From Syntrophaceae bacterium (GTDB lineage Bacteria > Desulfobacterota > Syntrophia > Syntrophales > UBA5619): 8,227 bases of DNA. Positions within the stretch are counted from its first letter, which is position 1, and each line of letters opens with the position of its first letter. A program made the position numbers and the translations under genes. A model generated the notes under the pieces. That model was not told the origin of the DNA. It did not search any database and saw only the letters and a program-made list of their open reading frames with translations. Positions 1-5,788 of this stretch are shown here, one piece after another. Location of the stretch: positions 1 to 8,227 of the forward strand of contig JAHFBU010000065.1 of NCBI GenBank assembly GCA_023249795.1, in the 5' to 3' direction.

Positions 1-498
1 CTCTTCCCGGAGGATCGAACCCGGATGCTGATGTGGGCGTCTCCGTGGCTGCGGGGGGTGCCCGTTCTCGAAAATCTTATCGGCACAGAGATGCAAAGCG
101 GCGAGACGGTTCCGGTGCCTGTGCGCGTTCGGGTCGTCCGTCAGCGTTCCGTGTCGAATCTCTTCACGGGGAACCTCGGCGTCATCGAGGGGGTTGCCGT
201 GAATCAGGCATCCTATCCGATTGCGAGGATCAGGGTGCGTCTGATTATCGCCGATGCCTATGACGTCGTTCTCGGAGAGAAGACCGTCTTCTGCGGCAAT
301 ATCCTGACGGATGCGGAGTTGGGCGCCATGTCGGAGACCGATATTCAGAAAGAGCTTTCCATTCCGCAGGGGAGCGACGTCTCCAATGAGCGGATTGCGC
401 CGAACGGCGAAATCCCCTTCATGATCGTCTTCGGCCAGGAACAGGCCGGGGCGGTCAAGACGACGGTGGTCCCCGCGGGCGCCGATCGGATTCCCTGA
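1..498 (+). CDS. DUF3426 family protein, 3' part (5' end outside window)
   Basis: The reading frame is open from the first base to the TGA at 496-498, so this is the C-terminal ~165 residues of a longer protein. The visible part fits the DUF3426 domain: a beta-rich stretch (VIEGVAVNQASYPIARIRVR), then the conserved GNILTDAEL segment, and near the end APNGEIPFMIVF, the usual Pro-Gly-x-x-x-Pro-Phe-x-x-Val-Phe type ending. In this family the missing N-terminus usually carries a zinc-ribbon (MJ0042 type) and one membrane span, but neither can be checked here. The function of the family is not established. Internal ATGs at 25 and 31 are not taken as the start because the frame continues upstream with sensible codons. 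The gene converges on tsaC and ends in a hairpin-rich spacer with its own terminator. Confidence 0.82.
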   Translation, partial: LFPEDRTRMLMWASPWLRGVPVLENLIGTEMQSGETVPVPVRVRVVRQRSVSNLFTGNLGVIEGVAVNQASYPIARIRVRLIIADAYDVVLGEKTVFCGNILTDAELGAMSETDIQKELSIPQGSDVSNERIAPNGEIPFMIVFGQEQAGAVKTTVVPAGADRIP

Positions 499-515
499 TC
501 CGTGAGGGATCGGGG
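493..515. other. Hairpin overlapping the stop codon of the DUF3426 gene
   Basis: CCCTGATCC (493-501) can pair with GGATCGGGG (507-515), giving 9 bp with one G-T wobble and a 5-base loop. The TGA stop at 496-498 lies in the left arm. No T-tract follows, so it is not an intrinsic terminator by itself. It is the first of three stacked hairpins in the convergent spacer and could protect the 3' end of the mRNA. Confidence 0.45.
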
Positions 516-521
516 AGATGT

Positions 522-579
522 GGGGACACCTTGCTGCAAGGTGTCCCCAGCCCGAAGGGATCGGAACGTGTCCCCGGAA
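522..579. repeat. REP-like intergenic repeat, copy 1, with 27-nt palindrome
   Basis: The unit begins with a perfect 13-bp inverted repeat: GGGGACACCTTGC (522-534) and GCAAGGTGTCCCC (536-548) around a single T. It continues with a 23-base block (549-571, containing cccgaagggatcggaacg) that recurs exactly at 1821-1843, and then CCGGAA. The flanking octamer AAGGTGTC is also shared with the second copy, at 538-545 and 1797-1804. GGGGACAC/GTGTCCCC hairpins in intergenic spacers resemble REP/BIME elements that depend on RAYT transposases. That family assignment is inference, since no transposase is present in the window. Confidence 0.6.
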
Positions 580-625
580 GACCAACGGCGAAGGATGAGG
601 GAAACGCCGCAGTTGGTCGTTTTTT
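580..625 (+). terminator. Intrinsic terminator downstream of the DUF3426 gene
   Basis: GACCAAC (580-586) pairs with GTTGGTC (612-618), and GGCG (587-590) pairs with CGCC (605-608), leaving a GCA bulge on the right arm and a 14-base loop. A G and then six Ts (620-625) follow directly, the classic layout for + strand termination. The T-run overlaps the end of tsaC, whose stop is at 624-626. In the minus direction no T-run follows the hairpin, so it would serve tsaC transcripts only as a structured 3' end. Confidence 0.62.
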
Positions 626-1259
626 AACAGCCTAATGTATTCAGGATAAGGCTACCGGATATTGCCCCTTCGCGCAGAATGCGGGGGGGAAAGACGGTGA
701 CATCGAGAACCGTTGAGCCTTTTCCCCCCGGTGTTGCCCCACCATCAATTATCCTATCAGGCAGATTTCCCAGCGCATTCATGACGGCATCAGCCGAGGA
801 ACATTCCGGTCCGCCCGACAGATTGGCGCTGGTCGCCGTCAATGGACCTCCCAGCCCTTCGGCCAGAAGCCTCGCGATGGGATGGCTTGAGACGCGGATG
901 CCGATCTTGCCCGTGTCGGCTGTGAGGCGGGGCAGGACGGAAGACGATGCCCGGAAGACCAGCGTAAGCGGGCCGGGCCAGAAAGCCTTCATCAGGATTT
1001 GAGCCGCTTCCGGAATCTGCTCGACGAGAGGGATCACCTCGCGGTCGCTTGCAACGATCAACGGAAGGGGGTTCTTGAAATCCCGTCCCTTGATCCGGAA
1101 GATCTTCTCGACCGCCGCTTCGTTTTGCGCATCCGCCCCAAGGCCGTAGAAGGTCTCCGTCGGAAAGGCGATGACGCCTCCCGCGCGCACGATTCGGACG
1201 GCCTCCGCCAGATTGTCCGCGTCGGGTTTTTGGGGATCGATCTTCAGGCAGCGGGTCAT
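624..1259 (-). CDS. tsaC: Threonylcarbamoyl-AMP synthase (Sua5/YciO/YrdC family)
   Basis: This 211-residue protein makes L-threonylcarbamoyl-AMP from threonine, bicarbonate and ATP, the first step of N6-threonylcarbamoyladenosine (t6A) formation at position 37 of ANN-decoding tRNAs. The YrdC fold is clear: an N-terminal GGVIAFPTETFYGLGADA segment (about residues 27-44), then IFRIKGRDFKNPLPLIV (53-69, the K-x-R nucleotide-binding region), WPGPLTLVF (~93-101), GIRVSSHP (~118-125) and TATSANLSGG (~141-150). Its length suits the short TsaC type, without the C-terminal Sua5 domain. The ATG overlaps the purE stop in an ATGA arrangement, which suggests translational coupling. It is the last gene of the purD-purH-purE-tsaC operon. 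The family assignment is firm. YciO paralogues share the fold, so the exact role is slightly less certain. Confidence 0.9.
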   Translation of the reverse strand: MTRCLKIDPQKPDADNLAEAVRIVRAGGVIAFPTETFYGLGADAQNEAAVEKIFRIKGRDFKNPLPLIVASDREVIPLVEQIPEAAQILMKAFWPGPLTLVFRASSSVLPRLTADTGKIGIRVSSHPIARLLAEGLGGPLTATSANLSGGPECSSADAVMNALGNLPDRIIDGGATPGGKGSTVLDVTVFPPRILREGAISGSLILNTLGC

Positions 1260-1759
1260 ATTTTGAGGTTTTCGTGTTTCCGTTCGACCTCCTGGGCCAT
1301 CTTCCGGACATAGTCCTGAAGTTGTTCGAGGAGGTCTGCATCCTCAAGGGCCAGTATCCGGGCCGCGAAGAGCGCCGCATTCTTGGCCCCGGCCTTGCCG
1401 ATGGCCATCGTTGCCACGGGGATTCCCCCCGGCATCTGGACCGTGGCGAGGAGTGCGTCCAGCCCCTTAAGCGACGTGGCATCGATGGGCACGCCGATCA
1501 CCGGCAACAGTGTCTGCGAGGCGATCACGCCGGCCAGATGGGCCGCGGCGCCGGCGCCGACGATGATCACCTTTACTCCCCGTTTGGCCGCTCCTCGGGC
1601 GAACTGCTCCGTCCGCTCCGGCGTCCGGTGGGCGGAGGTCAGATAAAGCTCATGCGGGATCGCGAAGGCCTCCAGAATCTTGACGGCCTCCTCCATGACG
1701 GGAAGATCGGAATCGCTTCCCATGACGACACTGACAACCACCCCTGCCTTTTCCTGCAT
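1256..1759 (-). CDS. purE: N5-carboxyaminoimidazole ribonucleotide mutase (PurE)
   Basis: PurE (class I) converts N5-CAIR to CAIR in de novo purine synthesis. The signature near the N-terminus is VVMGSDSDLPVM (phosphate and substrate-binding loop), followed by SAHRTPER with the catalytic-type His, IVGAGAAAHLAGVIAS and PVIGVPIDA. These are all family hallmarks in the usual order. The frame is open to an ATG at 1775-1777 (173 aa), but I chose the ATG at 1757-1759 (167 aa). It has GGAG (plus-strand CTCC at 1768-1771) eight bases upstream, while the outer ATG has no good ribosome site. The 3' end overlaps tsaC by four bases. Upstream, about 98 bases separate it from purH, and that gap is occupied by a REP-like hairpin. 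No purK is visible, so it must lie elsewhere if this is the N5-CAIR route. Confidence 0.93.
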   Translation of the reverse strand: MQEKAGVVVSVVMGSDSDLPVMEEAVKILEAFAIPHELYLTSAHRTPERTEQFARGAAKRGVKVIIVGAGAAAHLAGVIASQTLLPVIGVPIDATSLKGLDALLATVQMPGGIPVATMAIGKAGAKNAALFAARILALEDADLLEQLQDYVRKMAQEVERKHENLKI

Positions 1760-1796
1760 ATCGTTCACTCCACTCATGTTTGACGAACTCTAATTT

Positions 1797-1851
1797 AAGG
1801 TGTCGGGGACATGTTCCGGAAGCCCGAAGGGATCGGAACGTGTTTCCGGAA
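1797..1851. repeat. REP-like intergenic repeat, copy 2, inside the purine operon
   Basis: This unit lies between purH and purE. It carries the same 23-base block as copy 1 (1821-1843 against 549-571, same orientation), flanked by AAGGTGTC and CCGGAA. ACATGTTCCG (1809-1818) pairs with CGGAACGTGT (1834-1843), giving 10 bp with one wobble. An inner CCC/GGG pairing (1823-1825 with 1829-1831) closes a small loop. On the minus, transcribed strand this reads CC-UUCG-GG, a very stable tetraloop. The operon mRNA would therefore hold a stable hairpin just 3' of purH, which could stabilise purD-purH mRNA or reduce purE-tsaC expression (inference). Confidence 0.6.
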
Positions 1852-1857
1852 AATGCG

Positions 1858-3429
1858 TCAATGTTTGAAATGACGGATTCCGGTAAAGATCATCGCAATG
1901 CCGCGCTCATCGGCCGCCTGGATTACCTCCGCATCGTTGATCGACCCCCCCGGTTCGATGACCGCGGTGATCCCGGCCTCCGCGGCCATGTCCAGCCCGT
2001 CCCGGAACGGGAAGAAGGCATCCGATCCGAGGACGCAGCCTTCCGTCGGGAGGAGCGCCTTCATTTTGGCGATCTTCACCGAATCGACGCGGCTGGTCTG
2101 GCCCGCCCCCATGCCGACGAGCTGGTCCTTCGTCGTGAAGACGATGGCGTTCGACTTCACGTGTTTGACGACCCGCCAGGCGAAATCAAGCGCCTGGTAC
2201 TCGGCCTCCGTAGGCGCCCGTTGGGTGACGACCTTCGCGTTGCGGATATCGAAGTTGTCCATGTCCCGATCCTGAACCAGGAGACCGCCCACCACCCGCC
2301 GAAAATCGTAGCCGGAGGACCGTTTGTCGCACGAGGCCGGGATCTCCAGAACCCGGACGTTCTTCTTGGCGCCGAGGATTTCCAATGCGTCCACCGCAAA
2401 GCCCGGAGCAATGATCACCTCGAAGAAGATCTTTGCCAGTTCTGTCGCCGTTGTCTTGTCCACGGGTCGGTTGAAGGCGACGATGCCGCCGAAGGCCGAA
2501 ACCGGATCACCGGCGAGCGCCTTCCGAAAGGCCTCCGTCATGTCGCCGTCGGAAGTGGCCGCGCCGCACGGGTTGGCGTGCTTGATGATGACGGCGGCGG
2601 GCAGCGGGATGTCGGAGACGAGCTGCCAGGCGGCGTCGCCGTCCATGATGTTGTTGTAGGAGAGCTCCTTCCCCTGAAGCTGCCGCGCGTTGGAGAGGGC
2701 GGAGAGCTGCGGGTCGTTCTCCCGGTAAAAGGCGGCCTTCTGATGGGGATTCTCCCCGTAGCGGAGGTCCTGCGCCTTTGCGAACTGGCAGGAGAAGGTG
2801 TCGGGGAATTCCCGCTTCTCCGGGCTTCCCGCGGTGAGCAGGCCGAGATAGTTTGAAATGGCGCCGTCATAGCGGGCCGTGAGCTGGAAGGTCTTCTTGG
2901 CCAGCTCGAAGTTGGTCGCCTCGGAGATCTTCCCGCCGGTCTCTTTCATCTCCGCGAGGATCTTCGGGTAGTCCTCCGGGTCGGTCACGACGCTCACGAA
3001 TCGGTAGTTCTTGGAGGCCGCGCGAAGCATCGTGGGACCCCCGATGTCGATGTTCTCGACGGCGTGATCCAGCGTGCAGTCCGCTTTGGCGACCGTGTCC
3101 TCGAAGCGGTAAAGGTTGATGACGACCATATCGATCAGGCCAATCCCGTGGCTCTTGAGGGCGTTCATATGTTCCTCGTTGTCCCGGAGCGCAAGCAGGC
3201 CGCCGTGGATCTTGGGATGGAGCGTCTTGAGCCTTCCGTCCATCATCTCCGGGAAACCGGTATAGTCCGATACGTCGGTGACCGGGATGCCGCTTTTGCG
3301 CAACTGCGCCGCCGTTCCGCCCGTGGAGAGGATCTCCACGCCGAAGGGTTGGAGCCCCTGCGCGAATTCGACGATTCCTTTTTTATCGGTGACGCTGATC
3401 AGCACCCGCTTGATGTCGTTTTGCTGCAT
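1858..3429 (-). CDS. purH: Bifunctional AICAR formyltransferase / IMP cyclohydrolase (PurH)
   Basis: This 523-residue protein has normal PurH length and catalyses the last two steps to IMP: formylation of AICAR with 10-formyl-THF, then ring closure. The N-terminal IMP cyclohydrolase (MGS-like) domain shows ILSTGGTA (33-40), GRLKTLHPKIHGG (65-77) and VVINLYRFEDTV (102-113). The C-terminal transformylase domain shows RYGENPHQ (223-230), SYNNIMDGDAAW (257-268) and KHANPCGAA (283-291), in which Lys283-His284 match the catalytic pair of the family. It ends in GIRHFKH, typical for PurH. The ATG at 3427-3429 has AGGAGG (plus-strand CCTCCT at 3434-3439) four bases upstream, a strong but slightly close site. 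Only 12 bases separate it from purD. It appears intact. Confidence 0.97.
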   Translation of the reverse strand: MQQNDIKRVLISVTDKKGIVEFAQGLQPFGVEILSTGGTAAQLRKSGIPVTDVSDYTGFPEMMDGRLKTLHPKIHGGLLALRDNEEHMNALKSHGIGLIDMVVINLYRFEDTVAKADCTLDHAVENIDIGGPTMLRAASKNYRFVSVVTDPEDYPKILAEMKETGGKISEATNFELAKKTFQLTARYDGAISNYLGLLTAGSPEKREFPDTFSCQFAKAQDLRYGENPHQKAAFYRENDPQLSALSNARQLQGKELSYNNIMDGDAAWQLVSDIPLPAAVIIKHANPCGAATSDGDMTEAFRKALAGDPVSAFGGIVAFNRPVDKTTATELAKIFFEVIIAPGFAVDALEILGAKKNVRVLEIPASCDKRSSGYDFRRVVGGLLVQDRDMDNFDIRNAKVVTQRAPTEAEYQALDFAWRVVKHVKSNAIVFTTKDQLVGMGAGQTSRVDSVKIAKMKALLPTEGCVLGSDAFFPFRDGLDMAAEAGITAVIEPGGSINDAEVIQAADERGIAMIFTGIRHFKH

Positions 3430-3441
3430 CTGTCCTCCTGG

Positions 3442-4776
3442 TTATATGGATTCCGCTTTGAGCGTCTTCATGTGCTGGACCCGCTTTTGGATAAGCGGAT
3501 TGGTGCCGATGTCCGGCCGATGGTCCACCGGACCTCGGATCGCGCCGACGGCCCGTTCGGCGATCTGTTCCGCCTCCGCGAGGCTGTCGGCGATCCCGAC
3601 GACGCCGATGGCCCGTGACGAGGTCATGTAAAGCCCGTCCGTCCGCTGGTCAATCGATGAGTAGTAAAGCCTTGCCCCCTGCACTTCGCCGATCTCGATC
3701 CGGGAGGATGTGGACGCGGCCTCGGGGTGGTCCTGCGGGAGGCCATAGCCCGTCGGGACGACATACTTGCACACCGTCGCCTTATTATCAAATACGATAT
3801 CCATGCGGTCGAGCGTTCCTTCGATGATCGCACGACAGACGTCGATGAAATCGGTTTTGAGAAGGGGGAGGATGTTCATTGCCTCGGGATCTCCGAAACG
3901 GGCATTGTATTCAATCAGCTTCACCCCGGAGCGGGTGATGATGAAACCGCCGTACATGATCCCCTTGTAGGGGATGCCCGTCTCCCGGCAGAGTGCATCT
4001 GCGACCTGCCGGGTGATCGCGAGCGCCTCGGCGACGGCAGAGGCATCCAGGAAAGGAAGGAGATGGTCGGCGTCTGAATAAGAACCCATTCCGCCCGTAT
4101 TCGGTCCGCGGTCGTCGACGAAGCGCCGCTTGTGATCCTGAACGGGCGGGGTTGCCACAACGGTCCGGCCGTCGCAGAGGCACTGCAAAGAGAACTCCTC
4201 GCCCTCCAGCTTCTCTTCAACGGTGACCCCCGGATGGCTCTTCAGGATGTCGCGGCAGAGATCGCGGGCCTCCGAGCGCGTCTGGAAATGGTCGCCCTGG
4301 ACGAGGACCCCCTTGCCGCCGGTCAGGCCGTCCGGTTTGATGACGATGCCGTCGAGTTCATCGAGAAAGGCCTCGATGCCGTCGGAAGACTGGAAATTGC
4401 GGAAACGCGGGTTTCCAGGGATGTTGTATTTTTCGAGCAGGTTTCGCGTGAAGGACTTCGATGTCTCCAGACGGGCCAGCGATTGGGTCGGTCCGACTGC
4501 CAGTATGCCCGCTTCCGCGAGGGCGTCCACAACGCCGTGGCTCAAGGGATCCTCGGGACCGACGACGGCGAAGGCGACATCGGCCTTGCGGGCGAAAGCG
4601 ACGATCTCTTTCGGCCTGTCGTACCGGCCGAGGCAGATCTCCTCCGAAAGAGCGGCGATGCCGGGGTTGTTCGTTTTCATGAAGGAATAGAGACGGGGGC
4701 TTTGTTCCGAGCGCCGGATCGCCTCGGCGATCGCGTGCTCGCGGGCCCCGTTGCCGATGAGCAGGACATGGGTCAT
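3442..4776 (-). CDS. purD: Phosphoribosylamine-glycine ligase (GAR synthetase, PurD)
   Basis: This 444-residue ATP-grasp enzyme joins glycine to phosphoribosylamine, step 2 of purine synthesis. Visible motifs are GNGAREHA (8-15, N-domain phosphate loop), GPEDPL (73-78), KPDGLTGGKG (147-156, ATP-grasp Lys/Gly-rich loop), GPNTGGMGSYSD (224-235) and YNARFGDPEAMNILPLL (290-306, Mg/ATP site). Several details differ from the usual bacterial PurD: FMKTNNPGIA (32-41) instead of the APGNAGTA-type segment, GPEDPL for the common GPEAPL, and LLEKYNIPG (113-121). From memory these resemble archaeal PurD. It is the first gene of the minus-strand operon. AAGGAG (plus-strand CTCCTT at 4784-4789) lies seven bases before the ATG, which fixes the start. 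A promoter with an overlapping palindrome lies just upstream. Confidence 0.96.
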   Translation of the reverse strand: MTHVLLIGNGAREHAIAEAIRRSEQSPRLYSFMKTNNPGIAALSEEICLGRYDRPKEIVAFARKADVAFAVVGPEDPLSHGVVDALAEAGILAVGPTQSLARLETSKSFTRNLLEKYNIPGNPRFRNFQSSDGIEAFLDELDGIVIKPDGLTGGKGVLVQGDHFQTRSEARDLCRDILKSHPGVTVEEKLEGEEFSLQCLCDGRTVVATPPVQDHKRRFVDDRGPNTGGMGSYSDADHLLPFLDASAVAEALAITRQVADALCRETGIPYKGIMYGGFIITRSGVKLIEYNARFGDPEAMNILPLLKTDFIDVCRAIIEGTLDRMDIVFDNKATVCKYVVPTGYGLPQDHPEAASTSSRIEIGEVQGARLYYSSIDQRTDGLYMTSSRAIGVVGIADSLAEAEQIAERAVGAIRGPVDHRPDIGTNPLIQKRVQHMKTLKAESI

Positions 4777-4803
4777 GAGGGGTCTCCTTCATCCTTGTTA
4801 AAG

Positions 4804-4818
4804 TATGGGTTACCCATA
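4804..4818. promoter_or_regulatory. 15-bp perfect palindrome, candidate operator for purD
   Basis: TATGGGT (4804-4810), T, ACCCATA (4812-4818) is a perfect dyad. It covers the proposed -10 box and expected start site of the purD promoter, about 28-42 bases before the purD ATG. That is where a repressor dimer would block transcription. It does not resemble the E. coli PurR box (ACGCAAACGTTTGCGT). A hairpin in the 5' end of the mRNA is the alternative reading. Confidence 0.45.
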
Positions 4819-4841
4819 TCGAAAAACGGGGCCGGAGTCAA
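4813..4841 (-). promoter_or_regulatory. Predicted sigma70-type promoter of the purD-purH-purE-tsaC operon
   Basis: Read on the minus strand, TTGACT (4836-4841) is followed by a 17-base spacer and TATGGG (4813-4818). The -35 box matches the consensus in five of six bases and the spacing is ideal, but the -10 box is weak (three of six). Weak -10 boxes are common at regulated promoters. The transcript would start near 4806 and have a leader of about 30 bases before the purD ATG. Confidence 0.5.
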
Positions 4842-4907
4842 ACAAATCCCAAAGTAGAAAACGGGAAAGAGTGTGCACGACAATGTTGATTCGGCAGCAA
4901 ATATAAA

Positions 4908-4960
4908 TCGTTTGTCTTTTTCCCATGGGATCTGATAAGTTTTTAGCCGGGGACAAACGA
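4908..4960 (+). promoter_or_regulatory. Candidate promoter and inverted repeats upstream of the glmU-like gene
   Basis: TTGTCT (4912-4917), a 16-base spacer and GATAAG (4934-4939) form a moderate sigma70-like promoter, four of six matches in each box, pointing toward the gene at 4986. It is bracketed by a perfect 9-bp inverted repeat, TCGTTTGTC (4908-4916) and GACAAACGA (4952-4960). A second palindrome, TCCCATGGGA (4921-4930), sits in the spacer. The 9-bp arms are 35 bases apart, so they could be two facing binding half-sites. This is a prediction from pattern only. Confidence 0.35.
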
Positions 4961-4985
4961 ATTTGCGGACAGGAGCGGATAAGAC

Positions 4986-5756
4986 ATGAACGGCAACGGC
5001 GATACCTCCGGACAAAGAGGGTTCTCCACGATCATCCTGGCGGCGGGAAGAGGGAAGAGGATGAAATCCGACCTTGCAAAGGTGCTCCATCCCCTCTGCG
5101 GGCTTCCGATGCTGACCTATCCTATTGCGGCGGCCCGGGCGGCGGGTTCGGATAAGATCGTTGTGGTCATCGGCCATCAGGCGGGACAGATCCGCGAGGC
5201 GTTCGGCGATCAGGGGTTGATCTTTGCGGAACAGCGGGAGATGCTGGGAACCGGCCACGCCGTTCTCCAGGCGGCGAATTGTTTCAGGGATGATGACGGG
5301 ACGATTCTAATTCTCTGCGGCGATGTCCCGCTGATCCGGCCGGAGACGCTCAGGGCGCTTTATGACCGGCACCTTGACGAAGGGGCGACGGTTACAGTCC
5401 TGGCGACGATTCCGGAGGACCCGGCCGGTTATGGTCGGGTGGTCAAGACGGACGGCGGCCGCGTGGTGAAAATCGTGGAAGAAAAGGATGCAACGTCGGA
5501 GGAGAAGCAGATACGCGAAATCAACACAGGGATCTATTGCGTTGAGAGCCGTTTCCTGTTTTCCGCGGTTGCAGGTCTCGGCAATCGAAACGCCCAGGGG
5601 GAATATTACCTGACCGACATTGTCGAAATGGCGTGCAATCAGGGGCGGCGGGTCAATTCGTCCCTGGCATCCGATCCCGTTGAGGTCATGGGGATCAATA
5701 CGCCGGAAGAGTTGGAGCGAGCCGGTCACCGTATGGTGGAACGGAATTTCCGGTGA
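4986..5756 (+). CDS. Stand-alone GlmU-type sugar nucleotidyltransferase (probable UDP-GlcNAc pyrophosphorylase)
   Basis: The 256-residue protein matches the N-terminal uridylyltransferase half of GlmU, which makes UDP-GlcNAc from UTP and GlcNAc-1-phosphate. Motifs are LAAGRGKRMKSDLAKVLHP (18-36, nucleotide loop with the catalytic-type Arg and Lys), EMLGTGHAV (85-93), CGDVPLI (111-117, Asp113 as metal ligand), GYGRVV (148-153), EINTGIY (178-184) and VMGINTPEELERA (234-246, Asn238 in the second metal-ligand position). Full GlmU is about 450-460 residues. Here the left-handed beta-helix acetyltransferase is absent, and dusB begins directly after the stop, so no broken remnant exists. The usual Thr of GxGTRM is Lys24. 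AGGAG (4971-4975) lies ten bases before the ATG. Sugar specificity cannot be proven from sequence, so I give no gene symbol. Confidence 0.85.
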   Translation: MNGNGDTSGQRGFSTIILAAGRGKRMKSDLAKVLHPLCGLPMLTYPIAAARAAGSDKIVVVIGHQAGQIREAFGDQGLIFAEQREMLGTGHAVLQAANCFRDDDGTILILCGDVPLIRPETLRALYDRHLDEGATVTVLATIPEDPAGYGRVVKTDGGRVVKIVEEKDATSEEKQIREINTGIYCVESRFLFSAVAGLGNRNAQGEYYLTDIVEMACNQGRRVNSSLASDPVEVMGINTPEELERAGHRMVERNFR

Positions 5757-5788
5757 ACGATAGTCAAGGTCGTCCGGTTGGAAGGTTT

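Noticed and set aside
1757..1777. Outer ATG (1775-1777) as the start of purE
   Set aside because: It lacks a Shine-Dalgarno site, while the ATG at 1757-1759 has GGAG at eight bases. The six extra residues have no clear family counterpart. The outer start remains possible.
1780..2856. A 358-codon open frame on the + strand opposite purH
   Set aside because: It lies antisense to the intact, motif-complete purH. The translation is rich in Arg, Gly, Asp and Val as expected for the complement of GC-rich coding DNA, and shows no recognisable domain.
4132..4857. A 241-codon + strand open frame running from inside purD into the divergent promoter
   Set aside because: It is antisense to purD, crosses the purD promoter, and has no good ribosome site or recognisable protein content.
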